Origin: Bacteroidales bacterium M6
GTDB taxonomy: Bacteria > Bacteroidota > Bacteroidia > Bacteroidales > Muribaculaceae
Length of the DNA stretch: 52,600 bases
Direction: 5' to 3'
Assembly (NCBI GenBank): GCA_001689485.1
Contig: LUJQ01000023.1
Coordinates: 21,663-74,262 of the forward strand
A program made the position numbers and the translations under genes. Shown here one piece after another: positions 35,341 to 43,909 of this stretch. Numbering within the stretch: the stretch's first letter is position 1; the number at the start of each line of letters is the position of its first letter. The notes under the pieces were generated by a model, which did not search any database, was not told the origin of the DNA, and was given only the letters and a program-made list of their open reading frames with translations.

Positions 35341-35576
35341 AAATAAAGTGTACCCAAAAGTTAAATCAAAAATTTTGGGTACACTTTATTTTTGCATACA
35401 GCCCTGCTTTTAGCCAGCATAGCGACGGCGCTGTCAGTCATATCATCCTTAGACGTCTCGCCGCACGACGAATGGTTCAGATTATATTGGCTTGCAGATT
35501 CAACTGAATGATGTCGACTTAGGTCAATCACCGGCACAGCCTCACAAACGATTACCTGGAAGCCAGCGTGCCCCCT
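35341..35576 (+). repeat. Terminator-linked palindromic repeat, copy D (diverged, different hairpin)
   Basis: A perfect 19-base-pair hairpin (AAATAAAGTGTACCCAAAA at 35341-35359 with its complement ending at 35391) followed by TT ends the sigma-factor operon and probably also serves convergent fprA. The sequence after it (TTTTAGCCAGCATAGCGACGG then CGCTGTCAG, AATGGTTCAGAT, GGCTTGCAG, AGGTCAATCACC) matches copy A in the same order with about a third of positions changed and an insertion near 35440. The hairpin sequence itself is unrelated to that of copies A, B, C and E. It fills the roughly 290-base gap. Confidence 0.65.
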
Positions 35577-35596
35577 TCAATTAGTATCCGTAAAAT

Positions 35597-36766
35597 CTAT
35601 TTTTCTGCCAGCGTTGCGGCAAGTGCGGCGAGCGCTTCGCGGTCAGAGGTTTTAAACTGCCCCCGCAGAGTAACGGCAGGCGCAACGATTTCCATTCCCT
35701 TCATACACTCCAGCATTGCCAGCATTTTGCGGGCAGCCACAGGCGCCCACGACCCGTTTTCGATCACGGCCACGCGGCGGCACTGGAAGTTTTTCAGTTT
35801 GAGATGATGCAGGAAATCATGCATAGGTGGAAATATGGATGCATCGTAGGTCGAGGCTGCCACCACCAGCGAGTCCATCATGAAAGCGTCCGACACAGCC
35901 TGCGACATATCTTCACGCGCCAAATCGGTCAGAATCACCTTCCCGGCACCTGCCTCACGCAGTTGGCCCGCAAGAAAACGCGCTGCCTCGGCGGTGTTGC
36001 CGTGAATCGAAGCATAGGCCACCAGCACCCCGTGGGTTTCAGGGGCATAGCTGCTCCATATGTCATAAAGCTGAAAATAACGGCTCAGGTCGCCGGTCAG
36101 AACCGGCCCGTGCAGGGAGCATATTCGCTCTATAGGCAGCGAGGCAGCCTTGCTGAGTACTGACTGAACCTGTGGGCCGTATTTGCCGCATATGTTGAAA
36201 TAGTAACGCCGCGCCTCTCCTGCCCAATCGTCATCCTGTTGGTCAAGCGTGCCGAAAGTGCCGAATGCATCAGCTGAAAAAAGTGTGCGCGAGGTTTCCT
36301 CATAACTCATCATTACTTCCGGCCAATGCACCATCGGCGCCGAGATGAAACGCAACCGGCGGGTGCCAAGCAGAAGCTCATCACCCTCACAAACCACTTT
36401 CACCCGCCCTTCAAGCGACAGCCCGTCGGTATATAGCGGCAACATTTTCGCGGCAACAGCCGAAGTCACGATTTCGGCATCCGGGAACATTTCCATAACC
36501 AGGCGGATATTTGCGGAATGGTCAGGCTCAAGATGATGCACCACGAGATAGTCCACATTCCTACACCCCAACCCATCGATGAGGTTCTGACGCCACTGTT
36601 CGGTCATCCGTGCGTCAACAGTATCCATCAACGCCACCTTTTCATCAAGGATAAGGTAGGAATTATAGGTGATGCCTTTCGGCGCAGGATACTGGCTCTC
36701 GAAAAGACCAAGGTCGTAATCGCCGACCCCTATATATTTCAGTTCGGGAACTATTGTAGTAGCCAT
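35597..36766 (-). CDS. fprA: Flavodiiron protein (FprA-type A-type flavoprotein)
   Basis: Reduces O2 to water or NO to N2O in anaerobes, with electrons from rubredoxin or a related carrier. The 389 residues have a metallo-beta-lactamase-like diiron domain (HHLEPDHSANIRL near residue 80 gives the His, Glu, Asp and His ligands; MVHWPEVM, SADAFGTFG and SLHGPVL give the rest) and a C-terminal flavodoxin domain (VLVAYASIHGNTAEAARFLA near 250). The ATG at 36766 is used because the conserved N-terminus starts there; upstream in-frame sequence is unlike the family. It lies 55 bases downstream of tsaB on the same strand and gives protection against oxygen. Confidence 0.94.
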   Translation of the reverse strand: MATTIVPELKYIGVGDYDLGLFESQYPAPKGITYNSYLILDEKVALMDTVDARMTEQWRQNLIDGLGCRNVDYLVVHHLEPDHSANIRLVMEMFPDAEIVTSAVAAKMLPLYTDGLSLEGRVKVVCEGDELLLGTRRLRFISAPMVHWPEVMMSYEETSRTLFSADAFGTFGTLDQQDDDWAGEARRYYFNICGKYGPQVQSVLSKAASLPIERICSLHGPVLTGDLSRYFQLYDIWSSYAPETHGVLVAYASIHGNTAEAARFLAGQLREAGAGKVILTDLAREDMSQAVSDAFMMDSLVVAASTYDASIFPPMHDFLHHLKLKNFQCRRVAVIENGSWAPVAARKMLAMLECMKGMEIVAPAVTLRGQFKTSDREALAALAATLAEK

Positions 36767-36821
36767 ATTTTCATTGTGTTTTAATGGTTTGCGATAATAA
36801 GGGCTATAAGCCTGGGCTTTG

Positions 36822-37511
36822 CTAGAAAAGGCTCTTAGGCTTGGTAGCCTGGAAATCCTTAAGATAAGTCGGCACCGAATAAGCAAGGTCGAGGAAACGA
36901 CCCGCGCGGAATGCCTGGTCGGCCAGCGGCAGCATATCGAGCGCCAACGGCTTCACATCGGGGATGAAACGCGCGTTGGGATGCGTTATAACCTCCCTGG
37001 CCTTATCACTGCCGTTTCCGAAAAACAGCACTTCCCCGCGTTCAAGCCATTCCTGATAAGATGTGGCATCAAGGATAAGGGGCGCAGGGTCGGCAAGCGC
37101 GTTCAGCGACAGGTCATAAACTGCCGTATAGATCTCCATGCGGCGCGCATCAATCATAGGGGCAAACATGGCCTCGGAGGATACGTCGTTGCCGAACATA
37201 ACGTTCACCGACATCAGCTTCAGCGTGTCGACCCCTATCAGCGGCACATCGAGGGCATATGCAAGCCCTTTGGCTTCCGACAGCCCGATCCTAAGCCCGG
37301 TATAGCTGCCCGGGCCGAGCGACACCGCTACAGCGTCAAGCTCCATGTCATGGCGGCGCAGATGGTCGAGGCACCCTTTGACAAAACCGCTGAGAAGAGT
37401 GGCGTGGTTACGCCCCTCGAATTCCTCGAAATGCTCCAGCACCGCACCTTCCGAGGTGAGTGCCACAGAGCATACCTCCGTAGAGGTTTCTATGTTGAGT
37501 ATTGTCGGCAT
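36822..37511 (-). CDS. tsaB: tRNA threonylcarbamoyladenosine biosynthesis protein TsaB
   Basis: TsaB partners TsaD in the t6A37 modification of ANN-reading tRNAs. The 229-residue ASKHA-fold protein has ILNIETSTEVCSVAL at the N-terminus, RNHATLLSGFV near 35 and VSLGPGSYTGLRIGLSEAKGLAYA near 64, all diagnostic. The C-terminal region is short and variable, as usual. It is transcribed divergently from yicC across a 101-base gap that holds a symmetric promoter. Confidence 0.94.
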   Translation of the reverse strand: MPTILNIETSTEVCSVALTSEGAVLEHFEEFEGRNHATLLSGFVKGCLDHLRRHDMELDAVAVSLGPGSYTGLRIGLSEAKGLAYALDVPLIGVDTLKLMSVNVMFGNDVSSEAMFAPMIDARRMEIYTAVYDLSLNALADPAPLILDATSYQEWLERGEVLFFGNGSDKAREVITHPNARFIPDVKPLALDMLPLADQAFRAGRFLDLAYSVPTYLKDFQATKPKSLF

Positions 37512-37548
37512 AATTCAGGCTGGCAAACTTAATGTGATTTTTTTCCAT

Positions 37549-37587
37549 GCAAATTTACGGCTTTCAGCCGAATTTCTGTAAATTTGC
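37549..37587. promoter_or_regulatory. Symmetric divergent promoter between tsaB and yicC
   Basis: GCAAATTTAC at 37549-37558 is the exact complement of GTAAATTTGC at 37578-37587. Each arm holds a TAAATTTG -7 box, one on each strand, facing outward toward tsaB and yicC. The centre contains a small hairpin, CGGCT-TTC-AGCCG (37558-37570). No strong -33 TTTG is seen for either direction; on the plus strand TTTA at 37554-37557 is the nearest. Confidence 0.65.
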
Positions 37588-37612
37588 AACATACAAAAAG
37601 CAAAGAAACATC

Positions 37613-38488
37613 ATGACGTTATCAATGACAGGATTCGGCAGTGCCGTTGTCGAATGTCAGAACAAAAAGTTCACGTTCGAGCTGAAATCACTCAACAGCA
37701 AGCAGCTCGACCTTTCGACGCGTATCCCCGCAGGATACCGCGCACTTGAGCCTGATATGCGCAACATAATAGCCGGATTGCTCGAACGGGGCAAAGTGGA
37801 ACTCAACATGTATGTGGAAACCACGGGTTCCGAATCCGCAGTCCAGCTCAACCTTCCCGCACTGGAAGGATATAAACGGCAGGTCGAGGAAGCCTCGGCA
37901 CGCCTCGGCATACCCACACCCGACGACTGGTACAGCGTGCTTCTGCGCTTTCCCGACTCCGTGAAAAGCGAGGTTATAACCGAGGTAAGCGACGACGAAC
38001 GCTCCGCTGTGCTCGACGGCCTGCGCCATGCAGCACAAGCCCTGATGGATTACCGTGCCACCGAAGGGCGTAAACTCGAAGAGTTCTTCACCCAGCGTAT
38101 CAACAACATCAGCGAACTGCTGGCCGAAGTGCCGCGATTCGAAGCCGAGCGCCTGTTGAAAATACGCAACCGCATCGAGGACGGGCTTGCCTCACTCCCC
38201 AAAGTGGATTACGACAAAGGCCGCCTGGAACAGGAAATGATTTTCTACATCGAAAAACTCGACATAAACGAGGAAAAACAACGCCTGAGCCAACACCTCG
38301 ACTACTTTATGGAAACCCTGCACGGCCCTAAAGGGCAGGGCAAAAAACTCGGGTTCATATCCCAGGAGATGGGACGCGAAATCAACACCATGGGGTCGAA
38401 AAGCAACCATGCCGAAATGCAGATTCTCGTAGTAAAGATGAAAGACGAACTTGAACAGATAAAGGAACAGGTTCTCAACGTGATGTAA
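37613..38488 (+). CDS. yicC: YicC-family endoribonuclease-like protein
   Basis: A 291-residue soluble protein that starts with the hallmark MTLSMTGFGSA and ends with the DUF1732 region (EKLDINEEKQRLSQHLDYF, GKKLGFISQEMGREINTMGSKS). E. coli YicC acts on RNA and affects small-RNA turnover; the family has been described as an endoribonuclease. The ATG at 37613 matches the conserved N-terminus. It heads the plus-strand run yicC-gmk-nadD-DUF5063-ligA. Confidence 0.94.
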   Translation: MTLSMTGFGSAVVECQNKKFTFELKSLNSKQLDLSTRIPAGYRALEPDMRNIIAGLLERGKVELNMYVETTGSESAVQLNLPALEGYKRQVEEASARLGIPTPDDWYSVLLRFPDSVKSEVITEVSDDERSAVLDGLRHAAQALMDYRATEGRKLEEFFTQRINNISELLAEVPRFEAERLLKIRNRIEDGLASLPKVDYDKGRLEQEMIFYIEKLDINEEKQRLSQHLDYFMETLHGPKGQGKKLGFISQEMGREINTMGSKSNHAEMQILVVKMKDELEQIKEQVLNVM

Positions 38489-38548
38489 AACGATTCAAAC
38501 CTGTTGAGACCGTCCGGCAAACCTAACTATTTACCCTACATCTTGAAT

Positions 38549-39124
38549 ATGGAACAGAAAGGAAAACTCATCATAATATCCGCGCCTTCGGGATGCGGCA
38601 AATCGACCATAATCGGCGACATCATGGATCGCGGCGAACTCGACCTCCAGTTCTCCGTATCCGCCACCAACCGCAAACCTCGCGAAGGGGAAGTTGACGG
38701 GGTCAACTACCACTTCCTGACCGACGAACAATTCAAAGACCTCATTGCCGAAGGGGCTTTTGTAGAATACGAACAGGTTTATCCCGGACGATTCTACGGC
38801 ACCCTGCGCAGCGAAATCCAAAACCGCGTGAAGGAAGGGCACAACGTGATTCTCGACATCGACGTGAAGGGCGGCGTCAATGTGAAGAAACTGTTTGGCG
38901 ATGACGCCATAAGCATCTTCATCGCGCCCCCAAGCATCAGCGAACTGCGCTGGCGCCTGAAAAAGCGTGGAAGCGAAAGCGACGAGGATATAGAGGAACG
39001 TGTGGGACGCGCGGAATTCGAACTCAATTTCCGTAACGACTACGACCATGTGGTGGTAAACGACACCCTCCCCGAAGCGATAGCCGAAATAGAGACCCTG
39101 ATGAAAGGCTTCATCGAAGCCTGA
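38549..39124 (+). CDS. gmk: Guanylate kinase
   Basis: Phosphorylates GMP to GDP with ATP. The 191 residues have the P-loop SAPSGCGKST at the N-terminus, then SVSATNRKPREGEVDGVNYHF (GMP-binding), VILDIDVKGG and IFIAPPSISELRWRLKKRG, all canonical. The ATG at 38549 starts the conserved domain. It lies 60 bases after yicC, a common bacterial pairing, and 44 bases before nadD. Confidence 0.96.
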   Translation: MEQKGKLIIISAPSGCGKSTIIGDIMDRGELDLQFSVSATNRKPREGEVDGVNYHFLTDEQFKDLIAEGAFVEYEQVYPGRFYGTLRSEIQNRVKEGHNVILDIDVKGGVNVKKLFGDDAISIFIAPPSISELRWRLKKRGSESDEDIEERVGRAEFELNFRNDYDHVVVNDTLPEAIAEIETLMKGFIEA

Positions 39125-39168
39125 CCGGGCAACGCAACGGCTGTGACAACACAAAGCTGGGAGATTTC

Positions 39169-39720
39169 ATGACCGCAGGTATTTTCGGAGGCTCGTTCAA
39201 CCCCGTCCACAACGGGCATATCATATTGGCAAAAGCCTTGGTAAGCAACGGCTTGGTCGACGAGGTGTGGCTTACCCTGTCACCCTTGAACCCCCTGAAA
39301 GCCAATCCGTCAGAGCTGGTTTCCGACATCATGCGCCTTGACATGCTGCACCTTGCGGCCCACGGGGTGCCTGGGTTGCGGGTTTGCGACATCGAGCTGT
39401 CGCTCCCGCGTCCGTCATACACCATCAACACCCTGCGTGCGCTTTCGGCGGCATATCCATCGACCGACTTCCGCCTTGTAATCGGCTCCGACAACATGCT
39501 GATTTTCGACCGATGGAAATGCCATGAAGAAATAATGCGCGACTACCCCCCCATTGTCTATCCCCGCCCGGGCTACCCGTGTCCAGGCACAATCGACCTG
39601 CCGCAATACGACATTTCGAGTACCATTATACGCGAAAGGCTTCGCAAGGGTGAAAGTGTCGACGGCATGCTCCCCCCGCAAGTAATAAACTATATCAGCC
39701 GCCACGGGTTATATCGGTAA
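39169..39720 (+). CDS. nadD: Nicotinate-nucleotide adenylyltransferase
   Basis: Converts nicotinate mononucleotide and ATP to deamido-NAD in NAD synthesis. The 183 residues begin with the nucleotidyltransferase signature GGSFNPVHNGHI and end with the phosphate-binding ISSTIIRERL. The NMN site is seen in VWLTLSPLNPLK and in FRLVIGSDNML, where FDRWK follows. It starts 44 bases after gmk and 15 bases before the DUF5063 gene. Confidence 0.95.
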   Translation: MTAGIFGGSFNPVHNGHIILAKALVSNGLVDEVWLTLSPLNPLKANPSELVSDIMRLDMLHLAAHGVPGLRVCDIELSLPRPSYTINTLRALSAAYPSTDFRLVIGSDNMLIFDRWKCHEEIMRDYPPIVYPRPGYPCPGTIDLPQYDISSTIIRERLRKGESVDGMLPPQVINYISRHGLYR

Positions 39721-39735
39721 AAATGAAACAAATTT

Positions 39736-40242
39736 ATGGAAAGCAACCTGAACACAAACGCCATAGCATTCATCGGCCTGTGCAACGAATATTGCGTCGA
39801 GGTGGAAAACGCCCGCGAAAGCGAACGCGGCGAATTCATCGACCATATCCTGCGCCTGTTGCCACGCATCTATATAGCCGCATCCGACCTTAAGGCCGAG
39901 AGCAGCGGATATGAGGAGCCATATATCGAAAACATTCTTGAAGAAGACTATTATGAAGCCCTCCGGCGCAACATGGAGGAGCTGATGGGGGCTGACGATG
40001 TTTATCTCGAAGTCTTCGAGGAAGACATGAAATATTCCGACACCCCTGTGGCAGCAAGCATATCAGAAGGGCTGGCCGATATTTTCCAGGCACTCTACAA
40101 CTTCATAAACACCATCCGCGACGCCACCGACGAAACCATGCAGGTGGCATTGCTCGGAATCAAAGATGATTTCCGTGCCTATTGGAGCGCCACCCTCTGC
40201 AACGTGCTCCGCGCCCTCAACCACTTAAAAATGAACGACTGA
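39736..40242 (+). CDS. DUF5063 family protein
   Basis: A 168-residue acidic, helical, soluble protein with no signal peptide. It matches Bacteroidetes DUF5063 proteins in its pattern: an N-terminal AFIGLCNEYCVEVENA, a central acidic ENILEEDYYEALRRNM, and the final AYWSATLCNVLRALNHL. No function is known. The ligA start is only 8 bases past its stop, so the two are translationally linked; a role near DNA repair or replication would be guesswork. Confidence 0.8.
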   Translation: MESNLNTNAIAFIGLCNEYCVEVENARESERGEFIDHILRLLPRIYIAASDLKAESSGYEEPYIENILEEDYYEALRRNMEELMGADDVYLEVFEEDMKYSDTPVAASISEGLADIFQALYNFINTIRDATDETMQVALLGIKDDFRAYWSATLCNVLRALNHLKMND

Positions 40243-40250
40243 CCCCGCAA

Positions 40251-42260
40251 ATGACACCCGACAGGCAACGCATCCTCGCCCTGCGCGACGAAATAAACAG
40301 GCATAACCACAACTATTACGTGCTTAACGCGCCCGAAATCTCCGACAGGGATTTCGATATGCTCCTGAAAGAGCTGGAAAAACTTGAAGAGGCATACCCC
40401 GATATGGCCGACCCTCTGTCGCCAACCCAACGTGTCGGCAGCGACATTTCTGATGGTTTCGAACAGGCAGAGCATATCCATCCGATGCTGTCGCTCGGCA
40501 ACACATATTCAATCAACGAAGTCGACGAGTGGTTTCACCGCGTGCGCACAGCCCTCGAAGGTGAGGCTTTCAGCGTGGTCGGGGAAATGAAATTCGACGG
40601 CACATCAATTTCGCTGATTTACGAACACGGACGCCTGGTGCGTGCCGTGACACGCGGCGACGGAGAGCGTGGCGACATCGTTACAGAAAACATAAAGACC
40701 ATACGCAGCATCCCCCTGCAACTGCAAGGGTCGGGATGGCCTGATTTCTTTGAAATCCGAGGCGAGATACTGATGCCGTGGAGTGCGTTCGACCGCCTGA
40801 ACCAGGACAGGGCATTCAACGAAGAACCCCTGTTCGCAAACCCGCGCAATGCCGCTGCCGGGACTCTCAAAACCCTCAATTCGCGCGAAGTGGCCCGACG
40901 CGGGCTGGATGCCTATTTCTATTACCTGCTTGGACCGGGCCTCCCCTCCGACAACCATTATGAAAACATGATGGCGGCACGTTCGTGGGGCTTCAAAGTA
41001 TCAGGAATAATGACGTTGCTTGACTCGCTCGAATCAGTCGACGGATTCATCCGCCACTGGGACGAGGCACGCCACGAACTCCCTGTTGCCACCGACGGCC
41101 TGGTGCTGAAGGTAAACTCGCTCCGCCAGCAGCTCAACCTGGGTTTCACGGCAAAGTCACCACGTTGGGCTATAGCATATAAATTTCCCGCCGAGCGCAC
41201 ATTGACGCGCCTGCGCTTCGTATCGTTCGAAGTGGGGCGAATGGGCATTGTCACCCCTGTGGCGAATCTTGAGCCGGTGTTGCTGTCGGGCACTATAGTG
41301 AAACGCGCATCGCTCCATAACGAAGATATAATCAAGAACCTCGACATCCACGAACATGATATGCTTTATGTGGAAAAAGGGGGCGAGATAATACCTAAAA
41401 TCACCGGCGTCAGCGAGGCCGACCGCGAAAAGGACGCCTTGCCGGTCAAATTCATAAGCCACTGCCCCGCATGCGGCACCCCGCTGATACGAATCGAGGG
41501 GGAGGCGTCATGGCAATGTCCTAACAAATTCGGATGCCCGCCCCAGATTGCCGGGCGTGTGGAGCATTTCGTAGGCCGCAAAATGATGAACATCGACGGC
41601 ATCGGTGAGGAAACCGCCCAACAGCTGTTCGACAACGGGCTGGTGAAAAACATTGCCGACCTCTACGACCTTCGTCCCGCGCAACTTCTCAACCTCGAAG
41701 GTTTCGGGCCGCGAAGTGCCGAACGAGTGATGGAGGGACTGGAGGCATCGAAAAGCGTACCCTACGACCGCGTTATCTACGCCCTTTCAATACCGTTCGT
41801 TGGCGACACCGTGGCGAAAAAAGTTGCACGGGCATTCCCCGATATCGACAGGCTCATGGCGGCATCGCGCGAAGAGCTTGCAGCCACCAAGGATATAGGT
41901 CCCCGAATAGCCGACAGCATCGTGGAATATTTCGCCAACCCGCTTAACCGCGAAATCATAGAACGGCTTCGGGCTGCCGGGCTACAGATGTCGATGCCTG
42001 AAGTAAGCGACGAGGGACAGACCAACATTCTAGGCGGAAAATCATTCGTAATCAGCGGCACATTCTCACACCATTCACGCGACGAATACAAAGCCATGAT
42101 TGAACGCAATGGCGGCAAAAATGTCGGCTCAATCTCTAAAAAAACCGACTATGTGTTCGCAGGAGAAAACATGGGGCCTTCCAAACTCGAAAAAGCCACC
42201 GCCCTGGGAATCCCCATCATTGACGAAGCCGGATTCCTGGCCATGCTCGGCGAAGAATAA
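40251..42260 (+). CDS. ligA: NAD-dependent DNA ligase
   Basis: Seals nicks during replication and repair using NAD. The 669 residues have family length. Domain Ia (NHNYYVLNAPEISDRDFD near residue 20) precedes the adenylation domain, whose active-site Lys is in GEMKFDGTS near residue 115. The OB fold (GRMGIVTPVANLEPVLLSG), a four-Cys zinc finger (CPACGTPL and CPNKFGCPP near 410-430), helix-hairpin-helix motifs and a C-terminal BRCT domain (GGKSFVISGTFSHHSRDEYKAMIE) follow in order. The ATG at 40251 starts the conserved domain. Confidence 0.97.
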   Translation: MTPDRQRILALRDEINRHNHNYYVLNAPEISDRDFDMLLKELEKLEEAYPDMADPLSPTQRVGSDISDGFEQAEHIHPMLSLGNTYSINEVDEWFHRVRTALEGEAFSVVGEMKFDGTSISLIYEHGRLVRAVTRGDGERGDIVTENIKTIRSIPLQLQGSGWPDFFEIRGEILMPWSAFDRLNQDRAFNEEPLFANPRNAAAGTLKTLNSREVARRGLDAYFYYLLGPGLPSDNHYENMMAARSWGFKVSGIMTLLDSLESVDGFIRHWDEARHELPVATDGLVLKVNSLRQQLNLGFTAKSPRWAIAYKFPAERTLTRLRFVSFEVGRMGIVTPVANLEPVLLSGTIVKRASLHNEDIIKNLDIHEHDMLYVEKGGEIIPKITGVSEADREKDALPVKFISHCPACGTPLIRIEGEASWQCPNKFGCPPQIAGRVEHFVGRKMMNIDGIGEETAQQLFDNGLVKNIADLYDLRPAQLLNLEGFGPRSAERVMEGLEASKSVPYDRVIYALSIPFVGDTVAKKVARAFPDIDRLMAASREELAATKDIGPRIADSIVEYFANPLNREIIERLRAAGLQMSMPEVSDEGQTNILGGKSFVISGTFSHHSRDEYKAMIERNGGKNVGSISKKTDYVFAGENMGPSKLEKATALGIPIIDEAGFLAMLGEE

Positions 42261-42314
42261 CATGCCGTGACCATCGGGATAACGGCAAGAAAACATCGCA
42301 TTCCCCTACAAAAC

Positions 42315-42437
42315 AGGCGATGTGTCAAAATATTGAATTTTGGCACATCGCCTTGCTTTTTGCCAGGATGGCGAGGGTGATGTCAGGATGATTCAGATGG
42401 TAGGAGCTTGAAGGTGAGCCATTATGACGCACCCTCA
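42315..42437 (+). repeat. Terminator-linked palindromic repeat, copy C (internal deletion)
   Basis: A hairpin (AGGCGATGTGTCAAAAT against ATTTTGGCACATCGCCT, 42315-42353) is followed by the same left end as copy A (GGCGAGGGTG, TGTCAGGATG, TTCAGATGGTAGGAGCTTG). It then jumps to GGTGAGCCATTATGACGCACCCTC, the right end. About 65 bases of the centre are missing, so the palindrome is 66 bases rather than 131. It lies between convergent ligA and the DAACS symporter gene. Confidence 0.8.
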
Positions 42438-42440
42438 TAA

Positions 42441-43682
42441 TCAGCAACATCCCTTCCCACCGAACAGACGCCCTATTATAACGGATATGGCGCCGTCGCC
42501 GGTCACGTTACAGGCAGTGCCGAAACTATCCATGGCGATATAGAGGGCTATCATCAGGGCGCAATCCGATTCCGAAAACCCAAGCATGGAAGTGAACAGG
42601 CCGAGGGCGGCCATAACGGCACCGCCAGGCACACCTGGCGCGGCTATAATAGTGATGCCGAGCATGGCTATGAACCCCGCGAACATACCGAAATCAAAAT
42701 GCAGCCCGTTGGCAATCATCAAGGCCAAAGCACACGCCACCAGCTTGAGGGTGCTGCCCGACATATGGATGGTAGCACATAACGGCACCGTAAAGCCAGC
42801 CACATCCTTGTTCACCCCCATAGCGATGGTGCGCTCAAGGGTTACGGGAATCGTGGCTGCCGACGATTGAGTGCCAAGGGCTGTGAAATAGGCCGGCATC
42901 ATCGACCATAACAACTTGAAAGGATTGCGGCTGCCGCGTGAAAACGGTGCTGCGACGCAATATTGGAATACCAGCACAAACACATGCAACCCGAAAATCA
43001 CAGCGATAATCTTGATGAACGTCGAGAGTATCGACCCCACCTCACCCGTCACCGTCATATTCAGGAAAATGCCGAATATATAAACCGGGAGCAACGGGAT
43101 AATGACCTTGGCTATAACCTTGGTTATAATCTCCCGGAATTCCCCTAAAAGGTTTTTCAGCGCATCGGTTTGCAGGAACGCCCCTCCAAGCCCCAGGATA
43201 AAGGCTGCCACAAGTGCCGACATGACGCACATCAGCGGTGGCATCTCGATAGTGAAATATGGCGCTATTGACATCGCATGCGATGTTTCCGCCACATATT
43301 CCTCAGCCGAAATCATCGAAGGGAAGAACATCACCCCGGTGGCATACGACAGGAATCCGGCAAACAATGTGAACACATAGGCCAGCAATGCCGTGGCCAC
43401 AAGCATCTTCCCCGCACGCGCCCCGATATCGGCAATGGCAGGTGCCACGAAACCAAGTATAATCAACGGGATGCAGAAGCCGAGAAACTGGCTGAAAACG
43501 GCATTGAACGTGGCCATAAGGCGCGCGCACCACAGCGGGCAGACATATCCGGCCCCGATGCCGAGTGCTATTGCGATGATAATCTTAGGCAAAAGGCCGG
43601 GGCGGTGGCGGCGAACCGGCTTTTCGCCATCCGCATTATCGCAGCCACAATCATTAAGGGAGTTTTTTCCAAGGTCAGACAT
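42441..43682 (-). CDS. Dicarboxylate/amino acid:cation symporter (DAACS family)
   Basis: A 413-residue membrane carrier of the glutamate-transporter fold, which couples uptake of dicarboxylates or amino acids to Na+ or H+. An unusual charged, Cys-containing N-terminus (about 30 residues, CGCDNADGEKPVRRHRP) precedes the first helix. The first hairpin motif is TALGTQSSAATIPVTLE (the serine-rich HP1), followed by GVNKDVAGFTVPLCATIHMSG (helix 7) and AAPGVPGGAV (HP2). The substrate-defining Asp region of helix 8 reads DSFGTACNVTGDG. Substrate unknown; glutamate, serine/threonine or C4-dicarboxylate are possible. The start ATG is at 43682. Confidence 0.88.
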   Translation of the reverse strand: MSDLGKNSLNDCGCDNADGEKPVRRHRPGLLPKIIIAIALGIGAGYVCPLWCARLMATFNAVFSQFLGFCIPLIILGFVAPAIADIGARAGKMLVATALLAYVFTLFAGFLSYATGVMFFPSMISAEEYVAETSHAMSIAPYFTIEMPPLMCVMSALVAAFILGLGGAFLQTDALKNLLGEFREIITKVIAKVIIPLLPVYIFGIFLNMTVTGEVGSILSTFIKIIAVIFGLHVFVLVFQYCVAAPFSRGSRNPFKLLWSMMPAYFTALGTQSSAATIPVTLERTIAMGVNKDVAGFTVPLCATIHMSGSTLKLVACALALMIANGLHFDFGMFAGFIAMLGITIIAAPGVPGGAVMAALGLFTSMLGFSESDCALMIALYIAMDSFGTACNVTGDGAISVIIGRLFGGKGCC

Positions 43683-43909
43683 AAGGATTTTGTAAAAGTC
43701 TATTATAAACGCGGGCAGTCAACATGCCGTCATGGCAAAGTTAGGCAATCGGGGACACCCTGCCAACAAATACGACCGATAACACCACCGGGAAAACATG
43801 TTTTAATACTTTTTACGACGTTTGAAAAATATCCGTGAACGATTACACACCCGGAATGTTATCATGTTATAACGTATTAAAAATAATTCAAACACCTAAA
43901 TAATTCATT

